This document shows, one piece after another, positions 50,509-59,200 of a DNA stretch of 64,000 bases (within the stretch, counting starts at the first letter, position 1; each line of letters begins with the position of its first letter). The stretch spans positions 129,626-193,625 of the forward strand of contig DJXN01000008.1 in the NCBI GenBank assembly GCA_002449765.1. The letters are read 5' to 3'. The DNA comes from Fibrobacter sp. UBA7003 (lineage in GTDB: Bacteria; Fibrobacterota; Fibrobacteria; Fibrobacterales; Fibrobacteraceae). The notes below the pieces were generated by a model that worked only from the letters and a program-made list of their open reading frames with translations, ran no database searches and was not told where the DNA came from. The translations under genes and the position numbers were made by a program.

Positions 50509-51576
50509 ATGGCGTATAATATTCAAGATCTTCTTTCTGAAATGGTTAAACGCGGGGCTTCTGACTTGCATATAACCGCAGGTTCCCCTCCGCTCGTCCG
50601 TCTTTCCGGCAAGCTTACCCCCATCGGCGAGGACAAGCTGAAACCGGACGAGACCATGCGCATGACGTATAGCCTGATGAACGAACTCCAGAAGAAGTCG
50701 TTCGAACAGAACAAGGAATGCGACTTCTCTTTCGGTATCGCGAACCTGGCGCGTTTCCGTGCGAACGCTTACCTGCAGCGTGGTTGCGTGGCGCTTGCCC
50801 TCCGTATCATTCCGCTTGAAATCAAGACTTTCAAGGAACTTGGCCTCCCGAAGATCATGGCCGAATTCACGACCCGACCCTCCGGCCTCGTGCTGGTGAC
50901 GGGTGCTACCGGTTCCGGTAAGTCGACAACGCTCGCTGCCATGATCGACAAGATCAACAAGGAACGTCACGACCATATCCTGACCGTAGAAGACCCGATC
51001 GAGTTCTTGCACAAGCACCAGGGATGCATGATCAACCAGCGCGAAGTCGGTAGCGATACGAACAGCTTTGCGATTGCCCTGAAGATGGCCCTCCGTCAGG
51101 ACCCGGACGTGGTGCTCATCGGCGAAATGCGCGATAACGAGACCATGCGTTGCGCCTTGACGATTGCAGAAACCGGTCACTTGGCCTTCGCGACCTTGCA
51201 TACCAACTCCTGTGTGCAGACGATCAACCGTATTATCGACGCGTTCCCGAAGGGCGAACAGCAGACCGTGCGTACGCAGCTCTCGTTCGTGCTCCAGGGC
51301 GTGATATGCCAGACGCTTATCCCGAAAATTGGCGGCGGCCGCGTGATGGCCTACGAAGTCATGAACGTGACTCCGGGTATCCGTGCGCTTATTCGCGACG
51401 ACAAGGTGCACCAGATTGAATCCATGATCGAAATTGGCCAGAAGTTCGGCATGAATACGATGAACATGTGCCTTTGCGAACTGGTGAAAAACCGCAAGGT
51501 CGACCGTTTCGAGGCGCTCGCCCGTTCTCCGAGCCCGGACCAGCTGGAACAGTTGTTCGTGAAGGAAGGAGTCTAA
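50509..51576 (+). CDS. pilT: Type IV pilus retraction ATPase
   Basis: Hexameric ATPase that depolymerises pili for twitching motility and adhesion. 355 residues with ASDLH near the N terminus, Walker A GATGSGKST (about 131-139), Asp box, Walker B in DPDVVLIGEMRDNET and the His box ETGHLAFATLHT (about 220). The start gives the normal PilT N terminus. pilC follows after 3 nt; there is no pilB extension ATPase nearby. Confidence 0.96.
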   Translation: MAYNIQDLLSEMVKRGASDLHITAGSPPLVRLSGKLTPIGEDKLKPDETMRMTYSLMNELQKKSFEQNKECDFSFGIANLARFRANAYLQRGCVALALRIIPLEIKTFKELGLPKIMAEFTTRPSGLVLVTGATGSGKSTTLAAMIDKINKERHDHILTVEDPIEFLHKHQGCMINQREVGSDTNSFAIALKMALRQDPDVVLIGEMRDNETMRCALTIAETGHLAFATLHTNSCVQTINRIIDAFPKGEQQTVRTQLSFVLQGVICQTLIPKIGGGRVMAYEVMNVTPGIRALIRDDKVHQIESMIEIGQKFGMNTMNMCLCELVKNRKVDRFEALARSPSPDQLEQLFVKEGV

Positions 51577-51579
51577 CTT

Positions 51580-52782
51580 ATGGCAGAATTCCTGTACAAG
51601 GCGCAAAACGCACAGGGCAACAACTTTGAGGGAACTCTCGAAGCGAAGGACAAGGCCGAGGCCGAAGCGCTCCTCATGCGCCGCCGCCTCACGATTGTGA
51701 AGCTGAAGAAAAAGCCGATGGAAATCAAGATTAACATCGGCAACGGAATCAAGCATGAGGACTTGACCCGCTTTACGCGTATGTTCTCTTCCATGTGCTC
51801 TGCCGGTCTTCCGATGCTGCAGTGCTTGAACATTCTGGAAGAGCAGTGCGAGAACCCCGCATTGAAGGATGTGATTCACAAGGTGACCCAGTCCATCAAC
51901 GGCGGTTCGTCCTTGGCCGATGCCTTGGCTCAGCACCCGAAGGTGTTTGACTCCCTCTACTGCAACATGGTGGCGGCTGGCGAAGCGGGCGGTATCCTTG
52001 AAGGGATTCTTGCGCGTCTGGCTGAGACGATGGAAAACAGCATGCGACTGAAGCGCAAGGTGAAGAAGGCGCTTACTTACCCGGTGATGGTTATCATCGT
52101 GGGTATCGTCGTGGTGATCGCGCTTATGACTTTCGTGGTGCCGACGTTTGCCGAACAGTTCGCTGCCTTGGATGCCGAACTCCCTGCCCCGACGCAGGTC
52201 GTGATGAACATTTCCGACTTCTTGCTCAACAACGGTGGCTTCCTCTTCCTCGGGCTCATCGCACTGATTATCGGCTGGAAACTCGTGATGAAGATTCCTG
52301 CCGCGCAGTTCGCATTTGACAAGTTCCTTTTGAAGGTCCCGAAGATAGGTGACTTGCAGATAAAGTCGTCTACGGCGAGTTTCTCCAGAACGCTCGGTAC
52401 GCTTTTGAATGCAGGTGTGAGCGTGATGGATGCCTTGAAGGTGGTTGCGTCCACGGCTGGCAACAAGGTCGTCGAAAAGGCAATCGGAAGGATTTCGATA
52501 GGTATCGCCGGCGGTAAGAGCATCGCGGACCCGATGGCCGAAGTGGGCATTTTCCCTCCCATGGTGATCCAGATGACTGGCGTGGGCGAGAAGACCGGTA
52601 ACTTGGGCGGCATGCTTTTGAAGCTAGCTGACTTCTATGACGAAGAAGTGGACGCCGCAGTGGATGCCGTCGTGAGCATGATCGAACCCTTGATTATCGT
52701 GTTCCTCGGTGGCGCGGTCGGCGGCCTTCTCATTGCAATGTATATGCCGATGTTCAGCATGGGCGACGCGATTAAAGGGTGA
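51580..52782 (+). CDS. pilC: Type IV pilus inner-membrane platform protein
   Basis: 400 residues of the PilC/GspF family: N-terminal FLYKAQNAQGNNFEG, two T2SSF domains (about 65-190 and 270-395) each with the family helix pattern (TRFTRMFSSMCSAGLPMLQCL and ASFSRTLGTLLNAGVSVMDAL), and three membrane helices, including MVIIVGIVVVIALMTFVVPTF. It anchors the pilus motor. The next 210 nt downstream hold no gene. Confidence 0.95.
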   Translation: MAEFLYKAQNAQGNNFEGTLEAKDKAEAEALLMRRRLTIVKLKKKPMEIKINIGNGIKHEDLTRFTRMFSSMCSAGLPMLQCLNILEEQCENPALKDVIHKVTQSINGGSSLADALAQHPKVFDSLYCNMVAAGEAGGILEGILARLAETMENSMRLKRKVKKALTYPVMVIIVGIVVVIALMTFVVPTFAEQFAALDAELPAPTQVVMNISDFLLNNGGFLFLGLIALIIGWKLVMKIPAAQFAFDKFLLKVPKIGDLQIKSSTASFSRTLGTLLNAGVSVMDALKVVASTAGNKVVEKAIGRISIGIAGGKSIADPMAEVGIFPPMVIQMTGVGEKTGNLGGMLLKLADFYDEEVDAAVDAVVSMIEPLIIVFLGGAVGGLLIAMYMPMFSMGDAIKG

Positions 52783-52993
52783 TCTTTCGTCCAAAACTGT
52801 CGCGATAGTTCGTCACGGCTTTGCTCACGTACGTTTGTACGCTACGCGGAGTTGTTCCTGCTCTCGCTAGGCTTTAGCCGAAATCTCGGTTTTAGATAAT
52901 AACCTCACTCGTTTTTCTGCAAAATTTCGTTTTAGTTAAGTATTGAGTTTTTACAAAAAGCCTTTTAGCCTTTACTCATATTAGTACACCACG
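52783..52993. other. Non-coding gap after pilC
   Basis: No gene, hairpin terminator or promoter that I can support. Its first half is a GC-mixed, repeat-like stretch; the second half is AT-rich. Confidence 0.5.
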
Positions 52994-53224
52994 ATGACAC
53001 AGAAATCAAAAGACTTTATAAAAAATTTTATCAAGTGCTTTGTGTTCGCACTTTTCATGAGTGTGATGTTTGTGATTATGGATCAAGAGGGTGTGGGGTA
53101 TGGATTGAGAGGCGGTGCAACGATGCCGCTTCCGGAAAGCGAACTTCCTCGGGTTTTCGTAATTTATTTTATTTTCAATTTTATTGTTGCCATTCCTTTG
53201 ACGAAATGGCTTCACTGGCGCTAA
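52994..53224 (+). CDS. Small membrane protein of unknown function
   Basis: 76 residues with two predicted membrane helices (CFVFALFMSVMFVIM and VFVIYFIFNFIVAIPLT) separated by a short polar loop with PLPESELP. It is AT-rich compared with its neighbours. No clear ribosome binding site. It ends one base before the convergent pflA stop. The hydrophobic pattern favours a real gene, but function is unknown. Confidence 0.6.
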   Translation: MTQKSKDFIKNFIKCFVFALFMSVMFVIMDQEGVGYGLRGGATMPLPESELPRVFVIYFIFNFIVAIPLTKWLHWR

Positions 53225-53225
53225 A

Positions 53226-53987
53226 TTACTGCTTTTTCCAACCGGTGTACTTTTCGGTTTCGAGGAGGGCGTTGGCGTTGGCGACTCGCTCGGCGGAGGG
53301 AGACTGCGTGTCCTTGAGCGCGTATTCGATGCCGAGTTCGGCGTATTTGCCCAGTGCGAGGGCGTGGTAGGGTAGCACGTCGATGCGTTCCACGTTATGG
53401 AGCGTGTCAATGAATTTGCGGGTCTTCGCCAATGCAGCGTCGTCGTCGCTTATTCCGGGAACAAGCACGTGCCTAATCCAGATGGGCTTGTGGATTTCGT
53501 CCAGGTAGCGGAAAAAGTCGATGATGTTTTCGTTTCCGTGTCCGGTGAGTTCTTTATGGACAACGTTGTCTATGTGCTTGATATCTACGAGCAGAAGGTC
53601 GGTCGCCTTCATCAGCCGCTCGATTTTTGCGAATGTTTCACCGGAGCGCCTAAACGTGACTCCGCTCGTGTCGATGCATGTGTGGACTCCGGATGCTTTC
53701 GCAAGCTCGAAGAACTCCACCATGAAATCAAGTTGTGCGAGTGGTTCGCCGCCGCTGACGGTAATGCCGCCGTCCTTGCCCCAGTATGTCCTGTAGCGGA
53801 GAGCTTTTTCGAGTAGCTCCCGGGCGGTCATTTCGATGGCGCCGTTTACTTTGCCGAAGCCCCACGTTTCGGGATTGTGGCAGAACTTGCAGCGCATCGG
53901 GCAACCCTGCAGGAACACGACAAAGCGGATGCCCGGCCCGTCGACCGAGCCGAACGATTCCAGCTTGTTGATGAATCCTGTTGCCAT
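53226..53987 (-). CDS. pflA: Pyruvate formate-lyase activating enzyme
   Basis: Radical SAM enzyme that installs the glycyl radical on pyruvate formate-lyase in anaerobic metabolism. 253 residues with C29xxxC33xxC36 (CPMRCKFC), the PflA-type DGPGIRFVVFLQGC, YWGKDGGITVSGGEPLAQ and a later LLVDIKHID. pflB is not adjacent in the window. It lies 36 nt after the GH5 gene on the same strand. Confidence 0.92.
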   Translation of the reverse strand: MATGFINKLESFGSVDGPGIRFVVFLQGCPMRCKFCHNPETWGFGKVNGAIEMTARELLEKALRYRTYWGKDGGITVSGGEPLAQLDFMVEFFELAKASGVHTCIDTSGVTFRRSGETFAKIERLMKATDLLLVDIKHIDNVVHKELTGHGNENIIDFFRYLDEIHKPIWIRHVLVPGISDDDAALAKTRKFIDTLHNVERIDVLPYHALALGKYAELGIEYALKDTQSPSAERVANANALLETEKYTGWKKQ

Positions 53988-54023
53988 GCGGGTTGCCTTC
54001 GTCTGCAGTTCGATCGGTCGGAA

Positions 54024-55097
54024 CTAGCCCTTCGCGAGCATGTCCATCAGTTCGCGGTCGAGCCTTTCGGGGTTGTTGTACTGCGCGAGGCTCTCGTGCA
54101 GCGATTCGCCCTTCGATACAAGCCCGAAGTCGAGGTTCTTGTAGTTCCAGTAGCTGAACCCCACGTCGGCTGCTCGCAGGATGTCGAGGAAGTCGCGCAT
54201 CCATGCGATCTGGTACTGGCGCGGCACCTGCACGTATACGCCGAACTCGTTGCAGCTTACCGGCAGGTCGTATTTCGCGCGGAAGTCGAGCGCGTTCTGG
54301 ATGCTTGCCTGGAGTCTCGCCTTGTCCCACTTGCCGTACTCCACGTTTAGGCGCGTTTCTGCATCTCCCGTCGGGGCGGCATAGTCGCCGGGCCACGGGC
54401 GTTCGATGTGGAAGAACGGGTCGCTGATCCATGCGGCGCCCTGGTGCGTGAATGTCACGGGCGTGTAGGTATGGAAACTGTAGATGGCGTTGTCGTCGTC
54501 GAGCGGCGTAAGGAACTCGAATTCCTTCGCGCTGTTCCATTTGTTGCTGCCCACGACAATCGTGTTTTTCGGGGCGTGCTTGCGGATGGCCCAGAAGAGC
54601 TCGTCCTTTACCTTGTCCCAAACCTTCGAGTCGCTGCCGGCAGGTTCGTTCAGAAGTTCCATCATCACGCGGGGCTCGCCGCTGTAGCGTTCGCCCATGA
54701 ACGCCCAGATGTTGCAGGCGCGCTTGCGTGCGGCGGGGTCGGCGAAGAACGCCTGTTCCGTCGAGCAGCCCAGGTGGAAATCGTGACCCGGGCACTTGTG
54801 CAGGTCGAGAATGACGTCGAGGTCCGATTCCTGGATTTCCTTGAGCGCCTTGTCGAGTAGCCCGAAGACCTCCTCGTCGGGCGTGTCGTTCTCGCCTTTG
54901 AACAAGTTAAAGTAGTCCACGGGCAGTCGCACGTGGTTGAACCCCGCCTCGCGGATGCGCTTGAAATCGCTCTTGTCGAGGAAGGTTCTGATGTGCTGGA
55001 CGACCCCGGGGAAACCGACGGGGTCTTTTTCCTGGATGCAGTCGACCTGACTGAACCAGCCACCCAAATTCACTCCGCGCAGTCTTTCCTTTTTCAT
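54024..55097 (-). CDS. Glycoside hydrolase family 5 enzyme, cytoplasmic
   Basis: 357 residues, a single GH5 catalytic domain: RGVNLGGWF at the N terminus, HVRLPVDYF, the acid/base Glu in LLNEP (E151), SFHTYTP, and the nucleophile Glu in CNEFG (E284). There is no signal peptide, no carbohydrate-binding module and no serine linker, so it likely works inside the cell on imported oligosaccharides such as cellodextrins rather than on fibre. AGGACG precedes the ATG. Exact substrate cannot be read from the sequence. Confidence 0.9.
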   Translation of the reverse strand: MKKERLRGVNLGGWFSQVDCIQEKDPVGFPGVVQHIRTFLDKSDFKRIREAGFNHVRLPVDYFNLFKGENDTPDEEVFGLLDKALKEIQESDLDVILDLHKCPGHDFHLGCSTEQAFFADPAARKRACNIWAFMGERYSGEPRVMMELLNEPAGSDSKVWDKVKDELFWAIRKHAPKNTIVVGSNKWNSAKEFEFLTPLDDDNAIYSFHTYTPVTFTHQGAAWISDPFFHIERPWPGDYAAPTGDAETRLNVEYGKWDKARLQASIQNALDFRAKYDLPVSCNEFGVYVQVPRQYQIAWMRDFLDILRAADVGFSYWNYKNLDFGLVSKGESLHESLAQYNNPERLDRELMDMLAKG

Positions 55098-55123
55098 GGT
55101 TTTGTCGTCCTATGAGTTGAGGG

Positions 55124-55411
55124 TTAGTTGATGATGTTCAAATCTTCGTTCGCGATGTTCAGCCCGAGGATGACTTCCATGTCTTCGGGAAGGTCGTAGA
55201 AATCGGCGACGAGGCCGACCTTCTTGTCTTCGTCCTTCTGGTTTTCGAACTGGACTACGTCGTAAATCTTCACCGGAATCTTGATATCCGGGGTAATCGG
55301 GATTTCAATGGTCATGCCTTTGCTGATGGGCCCCTCGAGAATCTTGCCTTTGAACACGATGCTTTTCTCGTCTGCACCCACAGATGTTTTCTTCACGCGA
55401 AATACAGCCAT
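55124..55411 (-). CDS. Small uncharacterised beta-barrel-like protein
   Basis: 95 residues, beta-rich: FRVKKTSVG, IVFKGKILEGPISKGMTIEIP, IPVKIYDVVQFE. The KGKILEGPISKGM segment resembles the second domain of EF-Tu-type translation factors, but this is only a fold-level hint. AAGG lies 5 nt before the ATG. It is followed on the same strand by the GH5 gene. Confidence 0.65.
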   Translation of the reverse strand: MAVFRVKKTSVGADEKSIVFKGKILEGPISKGMTIEIPITPDIKIPVKIYDVVQFENQKDEDKKVGLVADFYDLPEDMEVILGLNIANEDLNIIN

Positions 55412-55493
55412 TATACCTTAGCCATCTCTTATTGTCGGTTGATTTGTATTTGCGGCCTTGCAGGAGGCCCCGCATAAAAGTTAATTTTTTTAT

Positions 55494-56312
55494 ATGCCCC
55501 TTCAGGTTGGACGAATCCCTTTTTTGGTATGTGCACCGTTTTTCCATGAATTTCTCGGACGCGAAGATGAATGTGCCGGAGTGAAGTTCGTGGACGGCCC
55601 GCCGAGTGCCCATAGCGCGGGACTCAAGGAAGGGACGATCCATCTTTCTCCCGCATCGTCGATTACGTTTGCGCAGAAACCCGGGGCGTTCGTGCTTTCG
55701 CCGTCGCTTTGCACGTCGTGCTCCTTCGAGGTCCGCTCGGTCAAGCTCTTTTCGCATTTCCCGATAGAGGATCTCGGTGGCCGTAACGTCCGTCTTACGT
55801 CGCAGAGCAGGACCTCTGTCGCGCTCCTGCGGATTCTTCTCGAAATGCGCTACGGGGTTTCGCCGTTCTACTGCGAAGGCCTTTCGGCAGAGGCCTCGGA
55901 CGATGCCTGCCTTTTGATTGGCGACCTCGCGCTCGAAGAGAACGCCCGCGGTCGTTTCCCCTACAGCTACGATCTCGGGACGCTCTGGCAGGAATGGCAG
56001 GGACTCCCGTTCGTGTTTGGCGCATGGGTCATCTCGAAGGCTGCGCTCGTGCCGCAGTTGAGACCGCTGCTCGAAAACTACCTGCGGCAGACGGAAGCGG
56101 GAATCGAGAGCTTCCGGGCCGATGTCTCGGGCGCGCTCGATCGCTGGCTTGCCAGGTACCCGGTCGACCTTCCGCGCGGGGTCCTGGAAGATTATTACAG
56201 GGTGCTCGACTACCGTTTTACCGACGAGCGCAAGGAATCGCTTTCCCTGTTTTTTGAACTCGCCGCCCGAAAGGGGATTGTCGAAAGCGCCCCGAAACTC
56301 GAATTCCTCTAG
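55494..56312 (+). CDS. mqnA: Chorismate dehydratase of the futalosine menaquinone pathway
   Basis: First step of the alternative menaquinone route, from chorismate to 3-enolpyruvyl-benzoate. 272 residues of the MqnA/periplasmic-binding-like fold: LQVGRIPFLVCAPFF, LSPASSITFA, SVKLFSHFPIEDL, LTSQSRTSVALLRILL, CLLIGDLAL and GLPFVFGAWV. The start gives the usual short MqnA N terminus. The other mqn genes are not in the window. Confidence 0.85.
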   Translation: MPLQVGRIPFLVCAPFFHEFLGREDECAGVKFVDGPPSAHSAGLKEGTIHLSPASSITFAQKPGAFVLSPSLCTSCSFEVRSVKLFSHFPIEDLGGRNVRLTSQSRTSVALLRILLEMRYGVSPFYCEGLSAEASDDACLLIGDLALEENARGRFPYSYDLGTLWQEWQGLPFVFGAWVISKAALVPQLRPLLENYLRQTEAGIESFRADVSGALDRWLARYPVDLPRGVLEDYYRVLDYRFTDERKESLSLFFELAARKGIVESAPKLEFL

Positions 56313-56318
56313 TTTTTG

Positions 56319-56332
56319 GGCGCGAAAGCGCC
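56319..56332 (+). other. Short GC hairpin after mqnA
   Basis: GGCGC-GAAA-GCGCC, followed by a broken pyrimidine run TCTTCTT. It could be a weak terminator. Confidence 0.35.
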
Positions 56333-56411
56333 TCTTCTTGGCCAATCGGAGTTGTCGCAGTGGCGTTTGTCGGCTCAAGAATATAGATTAGGGGAAAAGG
56401 AGTCCAGGATT

Positions 56412-57272
56412 ATGCTCGAAGAAAAGATTCTCATAGTGGATGACAGTGCGGAGACGCTCCTGCAGATGCAGGAGCTTTTGACGCAGGTGGGTTATAACGT
56501 GGCGACGTGCAACTCCGGCGAGGAGGCCCTGGATTACCTCGACAAGGAGAGGGTGGACCTTGTGCTGCTCGATATCAGCATGCCGAGTCTCAACGGCTAC
56601 GAGGTGTGCTTGCGCATTCGCCAGCGCTATGCGCTCGACGACCTCCCCATCATCTTCCTCACGAGCCGGGAAGACAGCGATAGCATTACCAAGGGGTTCC
56701 ATGCGGGTGCATCGGACTTTGTTTCCAAGACGTCGATTACCGAAATTCTGCTTGCGCGCGTAAATGTGCATATCCGGCTTTCGCGTTCCCTGCGCTACCT
56801 GCGTGATATTTCCCTGACCGACGACTTGACGGGCGCCTACAACCGCCGCCACGGGATGTATTCCCTGCGCGAATGGTTCGCACGCAGCAAGCGCTATGGG
56901 ACTCACTTCTCGCTGATCTATTTCGACCTGAACGGCTTGAAGCAGATTAACGACGACTATGGCCACCAGGCGGGCGACCTCTTGCTCCGTGCCGTGGTGA
57001 GCGCATGCAAGAAGCTCCTGCGCGAATCGGACATGCTGTTCCGCATGGGCGGAGATGAATTCATGGTGCTTTGCCCCGATACCGACAAGCGCGGGGCCTT
57101 CATCTGCGCCGAACGTATGCAGGAGGCCGTGAAGGCGGTGACGATTGTGGACAAGAGCGCATCCTTTGCCTACGGTGTTGCACATTCCAGCGACGACTAC
57201 CGCGAAATGGACGAAATGCTCCACAGCGCGGATTTCGCGATGTATGAATGCAAGAAGAAAATGCGGAAGTGA
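56412..57272 (+). CDS. Response regulator with GGDEF diguanylate cyclase domain
   Basis: 286 residues. A receiver domain (about 5-120; phospho-acceptor D54 in LVLLDISMP) is joined to a GGDEF domain (about 130-286) with an intact MGGDEF (about 213-217) and an inhibitory I-site RESD located five residues before it. It should make cyclic di-GMP when phosphorylated and be limited by product binding. AAAGGAG before ATG 56412 sets the start. No sensor kinase gene is adjacent. The HD-GYP protein at 11.9 kb would oppose it. Confidence 0.93.
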   Translation: MLEEKILIVDDSAETLLQMQELLTQVGYNVATCNSGEEALDYLDKERVDLVLLDISMPSLNGYEVCLRIRQRYALDDLPIIFLTSREDSDSITKGFHAGASDFVSKTSITEILLARVNVHIRLSRSLRYLRDISLTDDLTGAYNRRHGMYSLREWFARSKRYGTHFSLIYFDLNGLKQINDDYGHQAGDLLLRAVVSACKKLLRESDMLFRMGGDEFMVLCPDTDKRGAFICAERMQEAVKAVTIVDKSASFAYGVAHSSDDYREMDEMLHSADFAMYECKKKMRK

Positions 57273-57911
57273 CTAGTCGCGGTTGCTGGCGGCATCAAGC
57301 AGTTTTTTTAGCTTGTCTGCTATCGTAGCCCAGTCGCCTTGTTGCATCAACTTGACATTGAAGATGCTGGCCCCGAACGATACGAGGTTGCTTCCCGCCT
57401 TGAAGTAATTTTGGACGTTATCCGCGTTTACTCCGCCGCATGCCATGAGCGGGATGTCGCGGAAGGGGCCGCGCAGCGCCTTGATGTATTCGGGCCCGCC
57501 GACGCAGTTTACGGGGAAAATCTTGACGGCGGAAGCACCGAGGTCGAATGCCTTTTGCACTTCGGTCGGCGTGAGCGCACCTGGAATGATGGGGACGCCC
57601 GCCGTGCACGAGAGACGGATGATTTCGTTTCGGGTGTTGGGCGTGACGATGAATTCTGCTCCTGCGGCAAGCGCCTTCTCGAGGTCGCTCCCGTGCCGGA
57701 CAGTGCCCGCTCCGACGGTGATGCCGTAGGGCTTTGCGCATGCCTTCAGCTTTGCGATGATGTCCGTGGCGCCTTCCGTGTTCATTGTCACTTCGATGGC
57801 CTTGAGCCCACAGTTTGCGGCTGTCTTTGCACATGCCTCTTCGGCACCCTTGGGAATGTCGCGGAGAATGCCCACGACCGGCATCGGTTTTAAGAATTCA
57901 AGCAGGTCCAT
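57273..57911 (-). CDS. eda: KDPG/KHG aldolase
   Basis: Class I aldolase splitting 2-keto-3-deoxy-6-phosphogluconate or 4-hydroxy-2-oxoglutarate. 212 residues with VVGILRDI (R17), AIEVTMNT (E40), TVGAGTV, and the Schiff-base Lys in SAVKIFP (K130), then GGVNADN. The edd gene is not nearby. The start codon lies 6 nt from TATATT without a ribosome binding site. It abuts the end of the diguanylate cyclase gene on the other strand. Confidence 0.93.
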   Translation of the reverse strand: MDLLEFLKPMPVVGILRDIPKGAEEACAKTAANCGLKAIEVTMNTEGATDIIAKLKACAKPYGITVGAGTVRHGSDLEKALAAGAEFIVTPNTRNEIIRLSCTAGVPIIPGALTPTEVQKAFDLGASAVKIFPVNCVGGPEYIKALRGPFRDIPLMACGGVNADNVQNYFKAGSNLVSFGASIFNVKLMQQGDWATIADKLKKLLDAASNRD

Positions 57912-57917
57912 GCCCTA

Positions 57918-57923
57918 AATATA
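57918..57923 (-). promoter_or_regulatory. -10-like TATATT 6 nt before eda ATG
   Basis: Minus strand TATATT, then TAGGGC, then ATG 57911. Nearly identical to the layout before the NtrC-like gene. Confidence 0.5.
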
Positions 57924-57951
57924 CAAGAAAAAACGGAAAAAGGACAGGGGC

Positions 57952-59157
57952 CTATTCGAATCTCAAGGCTTCGATGGGGTCGAGCCTGCTCGCCTTCCTT
58001 GCAGGGTACCAGCCGAAGAATACCCCGGTGACAAAGCACACGGCAAAGCTCACGACGACGCTCGTGATGGAGACGCTCATGGGCATGTTGAAAAAGTTCT
58101 TCACGACTTCGGAGGCGGCGATGCCGAGCGCAATCCCGATGATGCCCCCCAGGAGGCTGATGATGACGGATTCGAACAGGAACTGGAACATGATGTCGCG
58201 GCCGCGCGCGCCGATTGCCATGCGTAACCCGATTTCCTTGGTGCGTTCGGTCACGGAAACATACATGATGTTCATGATCCCGATGCCGCCTACGAACAAG
58301 CTGATTCCCGCGATGATGGTGAGCACGAGCGAAATCAGGTCGGAGGTGCTCGTGATAGTCTGTATCATTTCCTCTTGCGTGAAGATCCGGAACGGGTCCG
58401 TGGGCCTGGTCCAGCCGCGGCGCTCTTTCAATATGCCCATGATTTCTTCGGTCGCCTTGTCGGCGTAGCCTTCGCCGATGGAGTTCGCGTAGATTTGCCG
58501 GATATTTGTTGTCGCCGAAAACCTTCGCATCACGGTCTGGTACGGAGTGAATATCACGTCGTCATTATCTTGTCCAAAATCGCCGGAGCCCTTTGATTTC
58601 AGGGTACCGATGACCTTTAGCGGGATGCTCTTGTAGCGGATTGTCTTTCCGATGGGGTCCTCGTCGGGGAAGAGGTTCTTTACGACGGACTGCCCGATGA
58701 CGCATACCTTTGCCATGCGGTCGGCCTCGTCGTCGAACATGACCCCGTCCTCGATTTCGTAGTTGCGTATCTTGAGGTAGTCTGCCGATACGCCGCTCAG
58801 GGTGGTGGGGGAGTTGTTGTTGCCTACAATCGCCTGCCCGCCGACCGTGACCATCGGGGACACCCCGTCGATGTAGGTCGCCTGCTCGCGGATGGCGATT
58901 AGGTCGGCTTCCTCGAGCATTTCGGAAGATTCCATCTGCACGCCGCCGCGCCTGTCACGGTTCGGCATGATGATGACGGCGTTCGAACCCATCGCTGTCA
59001 TCTGTTCCTTGATGGAAATGCGCGAACCTTCGCCCATCGCGACCATGGTGATGACGGCCGCGACACCGATGACGATGCCGAGCACCGAGAGGAAGGTGCG
59101 CATGCGGTTGCGCAACAGTGCGCGGAGAGCGATTTTTGCCAAGGTAAGTGGAGCCAT
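57952..59157 (-). CDS. MacB-type ABC transporter permease
   Basis: 401 residues: N-terminal membrane helix (about 20-42), a large periplasmic MacB_PCD-like domain (about 45-240), and three C-terminal helices in an FtsX-like domain (SLVLTIIAGISLFVGGIGIMNIMYVSVTERTKEIGLRMAIGAR, then VIISLLGGIIGIALGIA and VVVSFAVCFVTGVFFGW). Such proteins transmit mechanical force to the periplasm or export lipoproteins and peptides. ATG 59157 is used. The ATPase gene precedes it by 30 nt, the gap being filled with ATTATC-type repeats. Confidence 0.9.
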   Translation of the reverse strand: MAPLTLAKIALRALLRNRMRTFLSVLGIVIGVAAVITMVAMGEGSRISIKEQMTAMGSNAVIIMPNRDRRGGVQMESSEMLEEADLIAIREQATYIDGVSPMVTVGGQAIVGNNNSPTTLSGVSADYLKIRNYEIEDGVMFDDEADRMAKVCVIGQSVVKNLFPDEDPIGKTIRYKSIPLKVIGTLKSKGSGDFGQDNDDVIFTPYQTVMRRFSATTNIRQIYANSIGEGYADKATEEIMGILKERRGWTRPTDPFRIFTQEEMIQTITSTSDLISLVLTIIAGISLFVGGIGIMNIMYVSVTERTKEIGLRMAIGARGRDIMFQFLFESVIISLLGGIIGIALGIAASEVVKNFFNMPMSVSITSVVVSFAVCFVTGVFFGWYPARKASRLDPIEALRFE

Positions 59158-59200
59158 CGTCAATTATCCATTATCCATTATCAATTATCAATCATCAATC
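59158..59200. repeat. ATTATC/ATCAAT short tandem repeats between the two ABC genes
   Basis: A row of (C)AATTATC, CCATTATC and AATCATC units. A similar ATGATTGATGG stretch occurs at about 48944-48964, so this appears to be a dispersed simple repeat. Confidence 0.55.

Noticed and set aside
50413-51936. 507-codon minus-strand frame opposite pilT
   Set aside because: pilT is unambiguous; the reverse frame is a GC-driven shadow.
52783-52993. Small RNA or terminator after pilC
   Set aside because: Only a weak 5-bp inverted repeat (CGTAC/GTACG) without a T run was seen.
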